A DNA stretch of 64,000 nucleotides from Tetrapyrgos nigripes (GCA_013368315.1 JAACJM010000263.1:42634-106633); one strand, 5' to 3'; counted from the first letter of the stretch, positions 42,771 to 55,330 are shown. Translations and numbers: made by a program. The notes: generated by a model from the letters alone, not told the origin.

Positions 42771-44803
42771 CTATCGGGTATACGTAGCTCTCAATAGAAT
42801 TTTTATTTTTTCCTGATGCTTGTATAATCCGTGTTCAGGAGGAATCAGATCCGTCAAGTGACGTCTAAGCATCTCCCATCCGACGCCATTGTAGTGCATT
42901 CCCAAGAGCCTAATCAAACGTTGTAAATGGTTGTGAAAAAGCGTGTGGTAGAATTTTGGGTAGGCCTCTTCGACGCTCGCGGTGGCGACACAGTGGCCAT
43001 CAAGGAACACGAAGTTGGTCCCAAGTGACTTGTTCAGAGTGTCCGGATGAATACGCAGTCCACCAAGATCTCGTACAACAAAACCGAGTAACTCCTTCTT
43101 CTGTACATCAAATCGGGCAAGGACGTTTTGCGCATGTGCTTCGAACGCGACACCGTTGTGCATCAATGGAGGTACAAGTGCCTTGCAAGCCACTTCGATA
43201 TACCTAGAAATGAATACATCAGTCAGAACCCTGATTGACCGGAGGAACTGAACTGAACCTGTCCAGAAAACTTGTGCGCTTTTCCATACTGTCTAGTCCG
43301 AAGATGTGTTCAATGGCAGAGACACCGGGGGGAGCTCCCGCATGACCTGTTTCTAAGAGTGCCGCAACAGTGATGACCGCTTCATTTGGCGCCGGTGAAT
43401 AAGTTTTCCTGAGAACTGCCGTGAAATTCTTGGCGTCATCGGGGTTTGCACACTTATAGACAGCGGTGGAGGGCTCTGTTTCGACTGCCAAGAGTTCTGG
43501 ATTGATGGCGAGTTTAGGGACGATCTCTTCGGAGAATCTAGGTCCAAAGTTGGCTGTGAAATGCGAGATGGTTCTCAATGAAGAAGATATCTTCACGCCA
43601 ACTGCGAGCTTGAGAGCCATGCCGGGCAGCTCGGGAATAGAAACAGTCCTGTTATGTCTATAAGCACACGGTGATGATTTTCGAACTTCAAGTTAATTAT
43701 ACCTAATACTGCATTGTGCCTCAGCGCGCACGTTGATCGCTGGATCGAGTGCCTCCACGTCCGGGAATTTGGAGAGGATATTGTCCAGCTGAGCTTCATG
43801 CACTGGCATGATCACCGAATCATCACTGTCAGGTAATGAAAGTCCAGCAGATAGTGCCGCTGACTGAGCGAGGGCATGGACGGTCTTTACAAAAGGTCCA
43901 AGAACCCGGACGAAACGGATTATCGGATGGTACCAGTCGTACGAATCTGGAACTTTAGGCATCATCCGTGCCCGGTGCATCTGGAAACAGCCTGGTGAAT
44001 GGATATACCACACAAATGAAGTTATGGACACTCACAGGATGTGTCGGATGCCCTGCTACAAGACTCTGCTCCCATTCGATGGGAGAAGATGACAATGAGG
44101 GGCATTTGGGAGGATTTTCAAAAGACAAAGCTATCGATGAATTAAACAGTGAGCGAGTAAGTCAAGGGCATTGTTCACAGGCACTCACTTTGCCAATGTA
44201 AAGAGCTTAGAAGCTCGCTTTCAATAACATTTCGCAATGAATCTTGTATGAGCATGTCCTCTACGAATTTATTCCAGAGTTGACGAGGACTGGTAATCCG
44301 TCGCATGGTAGCAGACTTGATCTCCCATGGAGGAGGAGTAAGAACGGAAAGTAATTCCTCGGAAAGTTCATTCTAGCAGAAGGCCGATGAACAATTTGGA
44401 CAGGGATGGAAACAGAAGCTGGCCCACTTACATCTATGCTCTCTCCTTCAGTGTAAGACGAAGACAACTCGTAGATCTCGGGTAGCATGTCCAAAGGATC
44501 AACGAGTGCCACAGGCGATCCATGTTTATCTCCAAGATGCTGGTCTTTCAAAACCGGAGGATGACGAAGCGGGACAATGGCGAAAACGTCTGTCGATTTT
44601 AAGACTCGAGTGATGACCGGCTGTTCAGATATGAGACTGGTCGCAAGCACAACAAGCAATCCTGCAGCCTTTCTCGATCGCGGAAGTGGAAGATAGAAAG
44701 AACGAAGGAGAGATTCCGTCACCAGGCAAGAGAGTAGGCGAGAGGAGACAGCGAAAGCAGCATGTTCAGCTGGAGGTAAAAGCGACTGTTCTGTAGTAGA
44801 CAT
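42771..44803 (-). CDS. NIS siderophore synthetase (IucA/IucC family)
   Basis: Spliced gene of about 570 residues, taking MSTTEQSLLPPAEHAAFAVS (ATG 44801-44803) as start because SRLLSCLVTESLLRSFYLPL directly after it is the family's usual N-terminus; an upstream in-frame ATG at 44872 is possible. Further landmarks are NELSEELLSVLTPPPWEIKS, SPRQLWNKFVEDMLIQDSLR and the ATP-site signature WEQSLVAGHPTHP joined by an intron to MHRARMMPK. Next come a central domain with SYDWYHPIIRFVRVLGPFVK and the C-terminal FhuF-like region NGVAFEAHAQNVLARFD, GFVVRDLGGLRIHPDTLNK. NRPS-independent synthetases adenylate carboxylates such as citrate and join them to amines or alcohols to build siderophores. Substrate cannot be told from sequence. 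Five or so introns of ~55-65 nt; no frame break was seen. It is divergent from the ABC transporter at 46166. Confidence 0.87.
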
Positions 44804-46165
44804 TTTCAGGTGATGGGGGGATATAGTAGAGGGTAGGGTGTTCTGGTACTTATTTATACTCCCCAAAATCATCGGTTTCAGGGAATTCTGTTTGGATAGG
44901 TCCGTCGTTCACGTATGCAAGTTTCCCGCAAATTGGCATAGGTGGGAGCGGTACGGACTGGTGTTCCTCTAAAATTTACAGAGCAGAGTAGAGAAAAGTA
45001 TTTGTGAGAATTCTCATTCAGTGCGGTGAGCCAATGCGGCCAACTATCCTTCCAAAAGGCGACACAAGCCTGACGAGATGATGGTCATGGCCAATAAAAC
45101 CATCACGCACCTTGGGAGAAGGTGCGGGAGAACCAATGGGACGCTGTTCATGTCTGCATTAACGATACAAGACGCGTGAAAAGCTTGGCTGTAATCGTCA
45201 TAGACGAGCAAAAACGTTGCTCGAGAATGAATTAATGTGCAGCGTTGAGGACTTGGCAATTGAGGACCCCTCCGGAATCGTCGCCGTTAGGATTGAATGA
45301 GGAGCTTCAAAACAAGCACGGGTGCAAACTCAGAGCCACTCTCGAGATCCCCATGGCATTGGCGGGTTTCCTTTCCTGACCGGAACTTATTGAACATGAG
45401 ATTTGGAAAAGGACATCATGAGAAGCGCAGTACGTTTAAGGAAAAGCAGAACCTTACCGACGATTCACACTCCAAACAGAGTTACGCCCCAATTCCGGAG
45501 ACGCAATTGTCGAGGCAGCGAGGTCAGGGCGAAGTGACGGACGTTGGCTGAAGAGATCGCGTATAGCGGGGGCGACACGAAGGGTTCAAGGTGGTACTCA
45601 GAACCAGATCTTGTTCAAATCTATGACACGGTGACCGGAAGCGCAGTTAGCTGGGATGAAAACATTGCAAAGGTATTTTAGAGTGACTGAAAGGTCGTAC
45701 ATCATCTACATATCATGTACATAACATGGAGAACGCGACATGTTGTGATTTGCTGCCAAGGAGGTAGGTGGAATGAAGATATGCCGTCGAGTATAGACCC
45801 GACAGCTCGATCTATGAACAAGCTAGTTGCCAACTTGATTGATTAGACCTTGGCAGCAGACACGAGTAAGAAGGTGAGTAGAACGGATTCGACAATGAGA
45901 AAGTTGAGTGGATTTCAAAAATGTTTGTAATCAATCGGGGTCCTTGGAGTGCGGCCCGGCAAGTTAAGGCAATTTTCTCAGAGGCTTGTGCGGCGTTGTA
46001 CCTTTCCTTTTTCCTCTCACGATTTGAACTTGGAAATACTCGTGCACCGCCTATTACGAGCACAGACATGACTTTTTCTAAAAACCCAAGGTCTTTATGT
46101 AAACCCTGTTTCACCGGGGTACAAAAACCCGACGTTTTCTACCCTCTTTGTCCTTTCCCCGCTCG
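44804..46165. promoter_or_regulatory. Shared upstream region between siderophore synthetase and ABC transporter
   Basis: 1.36 kb between two divergent genes with no convincing gene inside. If the two are co-regulated, for example by a GATA-type iron repressor, sites should lie here. I did not identify a compelling cluster by eye. Confidence 0.4.
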
Positions 46166-49100
46166 ATGGAGTCTCCTCCGCCTGTACCGATCTCTGACGA
46201 CCCAGTGTCAGAGAAGCACATCGACGAAAAGCAGGTCCAAGTGAAAATTCAGACGCACGAGGCACCAGTCAGCACTCAACCTCAAAGCCGACACTTGGAC
46301 GCGAGACTACAGCTGGACTTGGGACAGAACCATGCTCGAATTCGGACGCGTTGGTGGCAGTTATGGTTCGAGACGCTTTTCTCGACGTCGTCATATTTTT
46401 CTCACACACAAAACAGGGTCCCTAAAACACCTCCAGAACCACCGAGAGCTAGTCTAAATGATGCACCAGTATGAAAATCCGTGGTTTTTCTTCTTCCTTT
46501 CTTGTAGCCAACATGCAACACTAGATCATTCCCGTCGTTGGGGCATCGCTGCTCTCAAAGTTGACTTACACATGGGTTTCTCCGTTGATGGTAATTCCGT
46601 CTTTTGCGGTGCCTCCTCCAATATCCCTAACCTTTTTTTTCGTAGACGCTGGGTTATCAAAGGACGTTACAAGCCTCCGATTTATGGAAAATGCACGAGA
46701 CTTTCGAATCCGGTTATCTTTCTGAAAGCTTAGATGCAGCTTGGACGCGTCGAGTACGGAAAGCAAATGAATGGAATACAAGATTGTCGTCCGGAGAAAT
46801 CAAGCCGGGTCTTTGGAAACGCGTATCATGGTCTTTTAGAGCGGTTCGCGGCGGTAACTATCGGGATAAACGAAGGGAATTGGAACAACACTGGCGTGAC
46901 GTTGAGGGTCGGCGTGAACCTAGTCTAGCTTGGGCTCTCAACGACGTATTTGCTCAGATGTTTTGGATTGGAGGAGCTTTCAAGGTACGTGCTACTCTGG
47001 AAATTTGATCGAATGTTTTTTGGATCTATCTGTCTGTACTATAGGTGTTTGGAGATACTTGCCAATTGATGGGCCCTCTTTTGGTGAAGGTATGTTACAG
47101 TCTCAGCGGTGATATTTTTCTTTTGACGGAGTGCATGCAATTAGGCTATCATCAATTTCTCTAAACATCGAGCGTCCGCTAGAGAGAATGGGGACCCTTT
47201 ACCTGGCGTGGGCAGGGGTATAGGGATGGCGATTGGACTGTTCTGCATCGTGGTCACAGCGAGTCTATGCCAGCATCAGTTTTTCTGGCGTTCAATGAGT
47301 ACCGGTGTACTCGCTAGGGCGGCTTTGACCAACTCAATTTATAAGCGTAGCGTCGCGCTTACAGGCAAATCTCGTGTCAACTTTTCGAATGCAGCACTCA
47401 TTAATCATATATCAACTGACGTGCGTCTCACTTGCTTCTAATTACAGATTCACACTTGCTCATAACGCTATAGATCAGCAGAATTGATTCTGCAGCCCAG
47501 TGGTTCGTGAGTATCATAAAGATCTTGCTTTTGATGAGCTATTGCTCACATCGTCTCCGTTTGATAGCATGCAGGTGAGGCAAGATTCTCTGCAAGCGTA
47601 TGGTAGCTCAATATTTCACCTTGCAGGTTGGACTGCGCCAACACAGGTCCTAGTCTGCCTGATCGTTTTGTTAACTCAAGTACGTCTCTGTGTAGCATGC
47701 GTTCTTTGACCTTTACCTGATTCCGTTCAGCTCGGACCTTCTGCACTTGCTGGTTTCGCGATCTTCGCCCTGGTGGTCCCTATTCAAGAACGTGTTATGG
47801 CGCACAGACTACGAATACGTAAAACAACCAACAAGCACACCGGGATGCGTGCAAAACTGATTGCGGAAGTGTTAGGTAAGTGCAGACAGATCAAATGTAA
47901 TGACACTTTCCCTGACCCTTAGCTCTTCAGGGGCCATGCGCATTGTCAAGTACTTCTCGTACGAAGGTATACATCTTCATTGTATTTGGAGCCAAAGCTG
48001 ATTTTTTTTTCTTTACAAGATCCTTTCGCGGAGCGTACGTTATCTAATCTCAAATGCGGTTCGCCTTCTAATATCCTCCAAAGGCATCTACAGCGCGAGA
48101 AAGAACGAGATGCATGGTGTGCGATCTATGAACCATTTCCAGTCTCTCAAGTGGGTCAAACTGTCCTTCCACAGAAAATAGAACTGAATAGAATCCAGTC
48201 TAGCATTTGCCTACTCCATTCCCGTTCTTGCGGCAACTATTGCTTTCGTTACCTATACGAAAACCACAGAAGGCTTCGATGTGGCTGTGATCTTCTCTTC
48301 ACTCAGTCTCTTCCAGGTAAACATTGAATACTGAGATCTAGTGAATTGGCTTCTCATATTTTCTCGTCGATCAGCTTCTTCGCCAACCAATGATGTTCCT
48401 TCCCCGTGCATTGTCCGCGACTGTCGATGCTAGGAACGCTTTGCAACGCCTATCCAAGCTCTTCCACGCGGAGCTCATGACGGGTAATCAGTACATCATA
48501 GACCCTCAACAAGAACTCGCCCTTCAAGTAACGGACGCAACTTTTGAGTGGGAACTGACCAGTTCAAAGGAAGAGAGCACAGAAAGCAAAAAGCTCCGCA
48601 AATCGTCCATCGACAGTCTAACTCCGAGACAAGAATCCCCGTTCCAAGTACAGAACATCGAGATGAAAGTACCCAGGCAAAGTCTGGTCGCTATAGTCGG
48701 CCGCGTCGGCAGCGGAAAGGTATACAACTTCTTCATTGTATTTGGAGCCAAAGCTGAGATTTGTGGCACTACAGTCGAGCTTACTTCAGGGACTTATTGG
48801 GGAGATGAGGAAATGCAGTGGGAATTCTTCGTTTGGTGGTAAAGTTGCTTACTGCCCTCAGACGGCCTGGATACAGAACGCTACCCTTGTATGAAGTTCT
48901 CGTCACGTTTCTGGCCCAGACTGACCTTTGCACTTTCTTCAGCGGGATAACATTCTCTTCGGTCAAGCATTCGACGAAGAGCGGTACTGGAGAGTAATGG
49001 AAACAGCCTGCTTATTACCGGATCTCGAACTATTAGCGGATGGCGATCTGACAGAGGTGAGGATCATTCACCGTTTGTCTCACCGTCAGCTCAAGTTTCA

Positions 49101-52100
49101 CCTTTCCACGAATAGATTGGAGAGAAGGGCATCAACTTGAGTGGAGGGCAAAAACAACGAGTATTTTTTTTCACTAACCTGATGAAGAGATTCTGATGTA
49201 CCTTCAGGTTAATATTGCGCGCAGTCTCTACTTCAATGCAGATATTACACTTTTCGATGGTAAGCGCGTCAATCCAGTGCTGTAGCTAAGGAATTGTATT
49301 GATATGTCTTTGCTGTAGACCCTTTGTCAGCAGGTAAGCATGCTCCCCCAAACCGTGAAACTATACTGAAGTCTTTGTCTAGTCGATGCTCATGTTGGCA
49401 AAGCTCTCTTTCATGGCGCTATCAAGAGCCTCGTCCGGCAGGGTAAAACTGTAATACTTGTCACGTAAGTTTCTTGGTCACGATTCCTCTTTCTGAGTTT
49501 CTAAAGACCGCGCTATAGTCATGCCTTACATTTTCTTCAGCATTGTGACTATATTTACACGATGGATGACGGTCGTATAACTGAACATGGCACGTACGAT
49601 CAATTGGTGGACCAGGATGGAGAATTCGCACGTCTCGATAGGGAATTCGGTGGACAGGACGACTCGGAACCTAAAAGCCCTGTCAAAGCAACGAATCTGG
49701 AGGAGATGAAGGTCAAATCGGAAAATACTGCTGGTGCGGGGGTTGGACGACTTGAAGGTCGACTCATTGTCAAGGAGAAGCGTTCAACCGGTTCGGTTTC
49801 ATGGTCAGGTAAGGACTGGCATGGATGTGCAAACTTCATCGTGCTTACGCTCCCGCTCAGTGTACGGGTCATGGCTCGCCGCTGGAAAAGGATATATCAC
49901 CGTGCCGCTGGTGTTGTTATCTATGCTGCTTATGCAGGGTAGTCAGATCGTGAATACGTATAGGTATGCAAAGATTCCATCTGCCGACCTGTGAAGCCGC
50001 TTGCTTAGATTTCTTTTCTTTTTTCTGAGTTTGATCTGGTGGCAAGGTAACACCTTTAATCGTCCATATTCATTCTATCAAGTTCTGTATGCGGGCCTGG
50101 GGGTGTCTCAAGCGTTCTTTACGTTCGCTATGTGAGTCCTTTCATTGCAACTCCTATGCCTCTTCTTGATTTGTTTTTAGAGGTCTCTCGATAGACTTTC
50201 TGTCAACTTCGGTCTCCAAAAACCTTCATAACAACTCCGTTTATCATATTCTACATGCGCCGATGACATTCTTCGACACGACACCATTAGGACGCATACA
50301 GGGAGTGCTAGGAAAAGATATTGACAGTGCGGATCTCTCCATCCATTTGTATATTGCTGGTTTTGCTCACACATCTCATCTTAATGTAGATATTGATAAT
50401 CTGCTCCCCAGTAAGTTCTCACTTTCGTGTAGTCGGTGCATCCCACTAAATCTGTCATTCTAGCATCCCTGAGACTATGTGAGTGCTCTAGCTGTCGAGA
50501 CGACGGAAAAGATGTCACTAACCCAGTGGCCAGTCGCCCTGACGATTGCTAACGTTCTGGGAGCCGTTATTGTCATATCTATTCTAGAGTATTACTTCTG
50601 TGAGTTTGTTGCTTCGTGTTAGACGACTTCCAGCTTGAACTTTCATCTAGTGATTGCTGTTTTTATCATATTCTTCGGTTATCGCTACTTTGGGGCCTAC
50701 TATAGCGCAAGCGCCCGGGAGATGAAACGTTTAGGTATTTTCCAAGCATTTCGATGATCGTGTCCCATTTGAGCTCGTACTATAGATGCCATGCTGCGGA
50801 GCCTCCTCTACGCTCACTTCTCTGAAAGTCTGACTGGTGCGTGCACTATTCATTCCCGTTTTGTCTCGTTCTGAATATGGTTCAGGGCTATCCACTATCC
50901 GAAGTTATGGAGAAACAGCAAGATTTGTAAATGACAACAAATTTTTCATCGACTTGGGTACGTGGTTTTCCTCCATAAATTCCCACTGAGCTTAGTGTGT
51001 GAAGCGCAGAAAATAGAGCGTTATTTCTCACTGTCACCAATCAAAGGTAACAAAGCTAACAAGTAGACCCTTCCAAACTCAAACTCATGCCTCTCTTTTC
51101 TAGATGGCTGGCCGTCCGGCTCGACTCCCTCGGTGCAATACTCGTATTTTTCGTATGTTGGAACTGTGTCACTGTATCGAACGTCCTGTGCTCAACCATC
51201 TTTTCAGGTCGCCATGTTTGCTGTTATCGGCGTTTCAGGTATCAGCCCAGCAGAGATCGGTCTTGTCTTGTCTTATTCGAGTAAGTGGAGCTCTTCGAAG
51301 TGCTGTTGCTTCGATATTGAATCTAGTTTTGCGATAGCTACCCTTACTCAGCTTTGCTCAATCGTTACACGTCAGTCTGCCGAAGTCGAGGTCCGTGGCC
51401 ACTAGATTTCTAATGCTCTATAACTGATGAACTGGGACAGAACTATATGAATTCAGTGGAAAGGAGTAGGCCGCTCATTTGGATCATATCCTTGTCTGTA
51501 CTAACTTCATATGCAGTCGTCAGTTACAGCGCCAGTAATCGGATTGAACAGGAAGCACCTCACGAAATTCCAAGCGCCAAGCCACCGCCCAGCTGGCCTA
51601 GCAAGGGAACTATCGAATTCAGAGACGTTTCTATGAGCTATCGGCCTGGGTTACCGAATGTCTTGCACAATATCTCGCTGAGTGTTAGGCCAGGTGAAAA
51701 GATTGGCATCGTCGGTAGGACAGGTATGAAAAGTGCGGTCCTTTCTCCTACAGAGTCTGATTGTTGTGGGTAGGTGCTGGGAAATCTTCTCTTACTCTAG
51801 CCCTCCTTCGGATTGTAGAGTTCGCTGGTTCGATATCCATCGATGAGTGAGTTTCCTTACCTTTTCGGTGACAGTTTGAGCCAGATCTTGTCGTCAGTGT
51901 CGATATTTCGAAAATCGGCCTTAAGGATCTCCGTTCGAAGATTGGAAGTACGTCTCCTTTGATTTCCTCGCAGTTCTGCAAGTTACTGATGCTTGTTTCA
52001 AAGTGATTCCCCAGGATGTACGTGAAACCTACTTGAACAAACCCGCAAATTGACGAACTGTCTCTTCAACCAGCCTACTCTGTTCAGTGGTGAGTTGATA

Positions 52101-52912
52101 CCTCAAATGCAACGGCTACTGGCGCTAAGCACCCTGACATACAGGAACCGTGAGAACAGCTCTTGACCCATTTTCGCTGTATGACGATGCCCGATTGTGG
52201 GATGCTCTTCGTCGTTCTTATCTCATCGAAAGTGGTCATCCCACTCCTGGCAGTTCAGTGACGCAACTTGATGAAGAAATTCCCAACACTGCGATTACCT
52301 TGGACAGTGTCATTGAGCCTGAAGGTGCAAACCTCAGTGTTGGACAGCGTTCCTTGCTCAGTCTCGCTAGAGCACTAGTCAAGGACACAAAAGTTGTCAT
52401 TCTGGACGAAGCCACGTTAGTGTTCCCCACATTGCAACCAATGGTCTCTTACCTGCCTTCCTACATAGTGCCTCGGTCGATCTGGAAACCGATAGGAAAA
52501 TCCAGGAAACTATCCAGTCGGAGTTTTATGATAGGACACTTTTATGTATAGCTCGTGAGTTACACATAGTCTGAAAGGAGCTTGAATATACTGACCCGTC
52601 GTTGATCCAGACCGACTCCGTACAATCATAGGTATGGTGACCCGAGATCTCTTCATTCCTTCGTACCGACTCTTCTCTCTGCAGGTTATGATCGCATACT
52701 TGTCATGGATGCTGGCCGTGTCGCAGTGAGTTATTGTCAATCCAATAGTTTCGTTTGTGTGAAGCTGAGCTGTCTGACAGGAATTCGACACGCCCTTGAA
52801 GCTTTTTACGACTAAGGAGAGTATCTTCCGTAGCCTTTGCGAGAAGAGCGGCATAACCTTGTCAGATATCGAGAAGGAAATGGCCTCAAAACATGTCTCA
52901 TTCGAAGCATGA
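46166..52912 (+). CDS. ABCC-type (MRP/Yor1-like) full ABC transporter
   Basis: About 1,350-1,400 residues in roughly 35 exons. The soluble N-terminus is [20 protein letters not shown]1 landmarks are [57 protein letters not shown] and [22 protein letters not shown]1 has Walker [20 protein letters not shown], Walker B ITLFDDPLSAVDAHV and the switch-loop histidine in VILVTHALHF. After a charged linker, TMD2 has [40 protein letters not shown] and [18 protein letters not shown]2 has Walker [26 protein letters not shown] (normal for ABCC NBD2), Walker [13 protein letters not shown] and IAHRLRTI, ending HVSFEA plus TGA at 52910-52912. Both ATPase sites look complete. Such transporters export xenobiotics or conjugated metabolites across plasma or vacuolar membranes. 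Exons of 7, 15 and 16 nt are needed to keep conserved sequence, and two introns share sequence. Its neighbour makes export of the siderophore product a reasonable hypothesis. Confidence 0.93.
47568..47574 (+). other. 7-nt micro-exon of the ABC transporter
   Basis: CATGCAG, preceded by TTGATAG and followed by GTGAGG. It joins ...CAGTGGTTC to GTTGGACTGCG and gives WFHAGWTAP, matching the conserved WFHAAWTAP of ABCC proteins. Without it the frame is lost. Confidence 0.85.
47967..48019 (+). repeat. Intron sharing sequence with another intron of the same gene (copy 1)
   Basis: 53 nt intron, GTATACAT...TACAAG. Its 27 nt core (47975-48001) is identical to 48731-48757. Confidence 0.9.
48720..48774 (+). 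repeat. Intron sharing sequence with another intron of the same gene (copy 2)
   Basis: 55 nt intron, GTATACAAC...CTACAG. It shares its first 7 nt and the 27 nt core with the intron at 47967-48019 although the surrounding exons are unrelated (phase 0 here, phase 1 there). Confidence 0.9.
49319..49333 (+). other. 15-nt micro-exon in NBD1 Walker B/D-loop
   Basis: ACCCTTTGTCAGCAG between GCTGTAG and GTAAGC completes FDDPLSAVDAH. Confidence 0.88.
52074..52089 (+). other. 16-nt micro-exon in NBD2
   Basis: CCTACTCTGTTCAGTG between CAACCAG and GTGAGT completes IPQDPTLFSGTVR (Q-loop region). Confidence 0.88.
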
Positions 52913-54796
52913 AGTACTCCAACTCGCAAGTCTTGCAATTTTTAATGTCGATATTGAATCATTAGATGTCCTTTAATCCGTAATCTACTAGTTACAGGTT
53001 GCCTCGCTGTTTGAGTGTACCTATAGCACATCTAACAACCTCATTTTCTCTTCCCATTCTGGATCTTCACACCATTCTACTAAGTATTTGCTTGTCTTCT
53101 TTCAGAGTCAGCACTTGCGTCACAGGCCTAGCTGACTCCTCGTCAGCTTCCAGTATCTGCACTTCACTTTCAATTCGCTCTCCAACCAGCTTTTCGCGAT
53201 AGGAACTTGATCTGGTTCAACCGAGACCTGGAATGCGTAAATGCCACAGGTATGAATCCGTTGACGGCTGCATGCGTTACATAGCCTAAGCAAGGGCATT
53301 GGTACCATACATCTACTTTAGTAGATCGTCATGTTGTCTGTCTAGGAGAGACTAGGGCATTGGAGACATAAGACGTTTTAAGAGAGAAGATAAGCCTCAG
53401 CATACTGTTAGGACGGTTCTGCTCCGGAGTCCATCGCACTTGATAAGTATCTGAGGACTGGATACCGAGCGCTGTGCAAGCCTCTTGCGAGCAGTCGTTC
53501 GGGAAGTGAACTTGCCAATCACTACTAACGAGGCGAATGGGACCTATGCTAATACGTGGTCAAAGCCTCAAAGGAGTGCATGGTAATGGAAATGGTGTGC
53601 ACGGGAATGGGAATGGGAACGGGCTCAATGGCTCCGATGTGCCAATGATGTTAACGGATACGAGACAGGAATTTGGGAAATACTGAGACTGAGATGGGAA
53701 GGCATGGGCGGTCGGGAGTGTGAAGATGCCGAATATCGGTGTGCGAGGAGTCGCTGGACAATGGGTGTCGCGATGCTTATTATGCTGCTCGATAGCGGCA
53801 TAGAGGTGTCTTTATTCAGTATACCAAGTACTATGCTTCAAGTTGTACTGTAATATTGATTAATGCCACTCGCAGTGGACTGTGACCGTTATCACCTTGC
53901 TTGTCAAGGTCCTCCTACATCCGCGCACTTTTCGACCTTTATCGTCTACATGTACAAATAATGATGTCATGCGGTCTAGATCTTCTGCCCTTCTTCACAG
54001 CAACATCATGACGCGTCCTTTAGTAGCTGCACTGCAGCCTGTCATCATCAAGGAAACATTCAGCGAAAGAGCTCGCAGCTCAGCATACTTCGACACAGTA
54101 CTTGTCAAGAGCAAGCAAGGTCGGCGCCTCGACACGAGGCCCTTCTCCAGTAAATATTGTGGATTCGGATAACGACCTTTAATTGACATTGTTACGATGA
54201 AAAGAGTAAAGAAAAGCACACGACGACTGCTGACTAGAACTGACTCGGGCGAAGACCGAAGTACATTCGTCAAGCTGAGGCAGCATAGGAAGTTAGAAGA
54301 CGAGGGACGGTCATCAGCATATATAGGAGGCAGAATGACATCGGGTGACGACAGATATACCCATGTCAATTTAGACACATTGCTTGTACTGAAACTGACT
54401 GGCAGTGACAATTGGCACACAGCGCTCAGGAGAGCAATAGGATTGTACACGGTGCGCTCGGAGTCAAAGGATTTCATTGAGGAACCTGTGTTGCTACGTG
54501 ACAGAATATACATATCAGGGCGTAGCAAGGGTAGAAACAGGCAATGAGTCGGACTGTATATATATGGCAACTGCTGCACTGCATGCAGCGCTACGATGCG
54601 ACGAACTCCGGGAGACATTGACATAGACATACGCCCTGAACAGCTTCAAGAAAAGTAGAAAAGGCCAGCAAAACCTCAATTTCAGACAGACGAGCAGTTC
54701 TACACAAGTACCACAACAAACCAACTACTTCACTACTTGGCTCAAGCGCTCAAACCCGCTCTTCTCGTAACCTCGACTTAACCCTCAACTCATTCC
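52913..54796. other. Intergenic, no assigned gene
   Basis: Contains a plus-strand frame at about 53540-53687 ending in a repetitive tail (GVHGNGNGVHGNGNGNGNG ... EFGKY). A pair of overlapping frames on opposite strands lies at 53882-54630. None has a recognised motif or clear splice structure, so no gene is called. Confidence 0.45.
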
Positions 54797-55330
54797 ATGT
54801 CATCTCAATCCACCACCACCACCACCACCACCAGTAACAATATCACCGTCTACAAACCTCCCCAGGCACCCACCTACAATGGCAAATCTGTCTTCCTGGC
54901 TGGCTCCATCGAGATGGGCAAAGCCGAAGACTGGCAGACCAAACTCACCAACGCCCTCTCTACCCGCCTATCCTCATCCGCATCCTCCCAACCCCAACAC
55001 CTAACCATCCTAAACCCCCGCCGCCAAAGCTGGGACTCCTCCTGGGTCCAAGACATCTCCAACCCCGAATTCCGAACCCAAGTCGAGTGGGAACTAGACG
55101 CACAAGACAATGCGGACGTCATTGCCATGTTTTTCCATCCAGAGACGATTGCGCCTATAAGTCTTTTAGAGTTGGGGTTGTATGCCGCGAGTGGGAAGAT
55201 GGTGGTTTGTTGTCCGGAGGGGTATCATAGGAGGGGTAATGTGCAGATTGTGTGTGCAAAGTATGGGATTAAGATGGTTGGGAGTATGGAGGAGTTGATT
55301 GAGGAGGTGATGAAGAAGTTGAAGGCGTGA
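54797..55330 (+). CDS. Nucleoside 2-deoxyribosyltransferase-like protein
   Basis: Intronless, 177 residues. After a Ser/Thr-rich leader encoded by an ACC repeat (MSSQSTTTTTTTSNN) it has KSVFLAGSIEMGKAEDWQ, a nucleotide-binding-like start, then ILNPRRQSWDSSW, FRTQVEWELDAQDNADVIAM and TIAPISLLELGLYAASGK. This is the pattern of the Nuc_deoxyrib_tr_2 family (FLAGSI..G...W; NPRR..WD; Q..WE...L..AD...F; E.G..A), which has a Rossmann-like fold. Family members transfer 2-deoxyribose between bases or hydrolyse the glycosidic bond in nucleotide salvage; the exact substrate is unknown. Likely cytosolic, no signal peptide. It converges on DPH3, with 249 bp between stop codons. Confidence 0.85.
   Translation: MSSQSTTTTTTTSNNITVYKPPQAPTYNGKSVFLAGSIEMGKAEDWQTKLTNALSTRLSSSASSQPQHLTILNPRRQSWDSSWVQDISNPEFRTQVEWELDAQDNADVIAMFFHPETIAPISLLELGLYAASGKMVVCCPEGYHRRGNVQIVCAKYGIKMVGSMEELIEEVMKKLKA

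Noticed and set aside
36850..42790. CACTA-type terminal repeats of the Plavaka element
   Set aside because: Compared the flanks by eye in inverted orientation and found no convincing pair; the GAGTGCT repeats at about 42717-42735 have no partner on the left.
53995..54630. 211-codon minus-strand open frame
   Set aside because: Composition is unlike a folded protein, it overlaps two plus-strand frames of similar quality, and no motif or splice context supports it.
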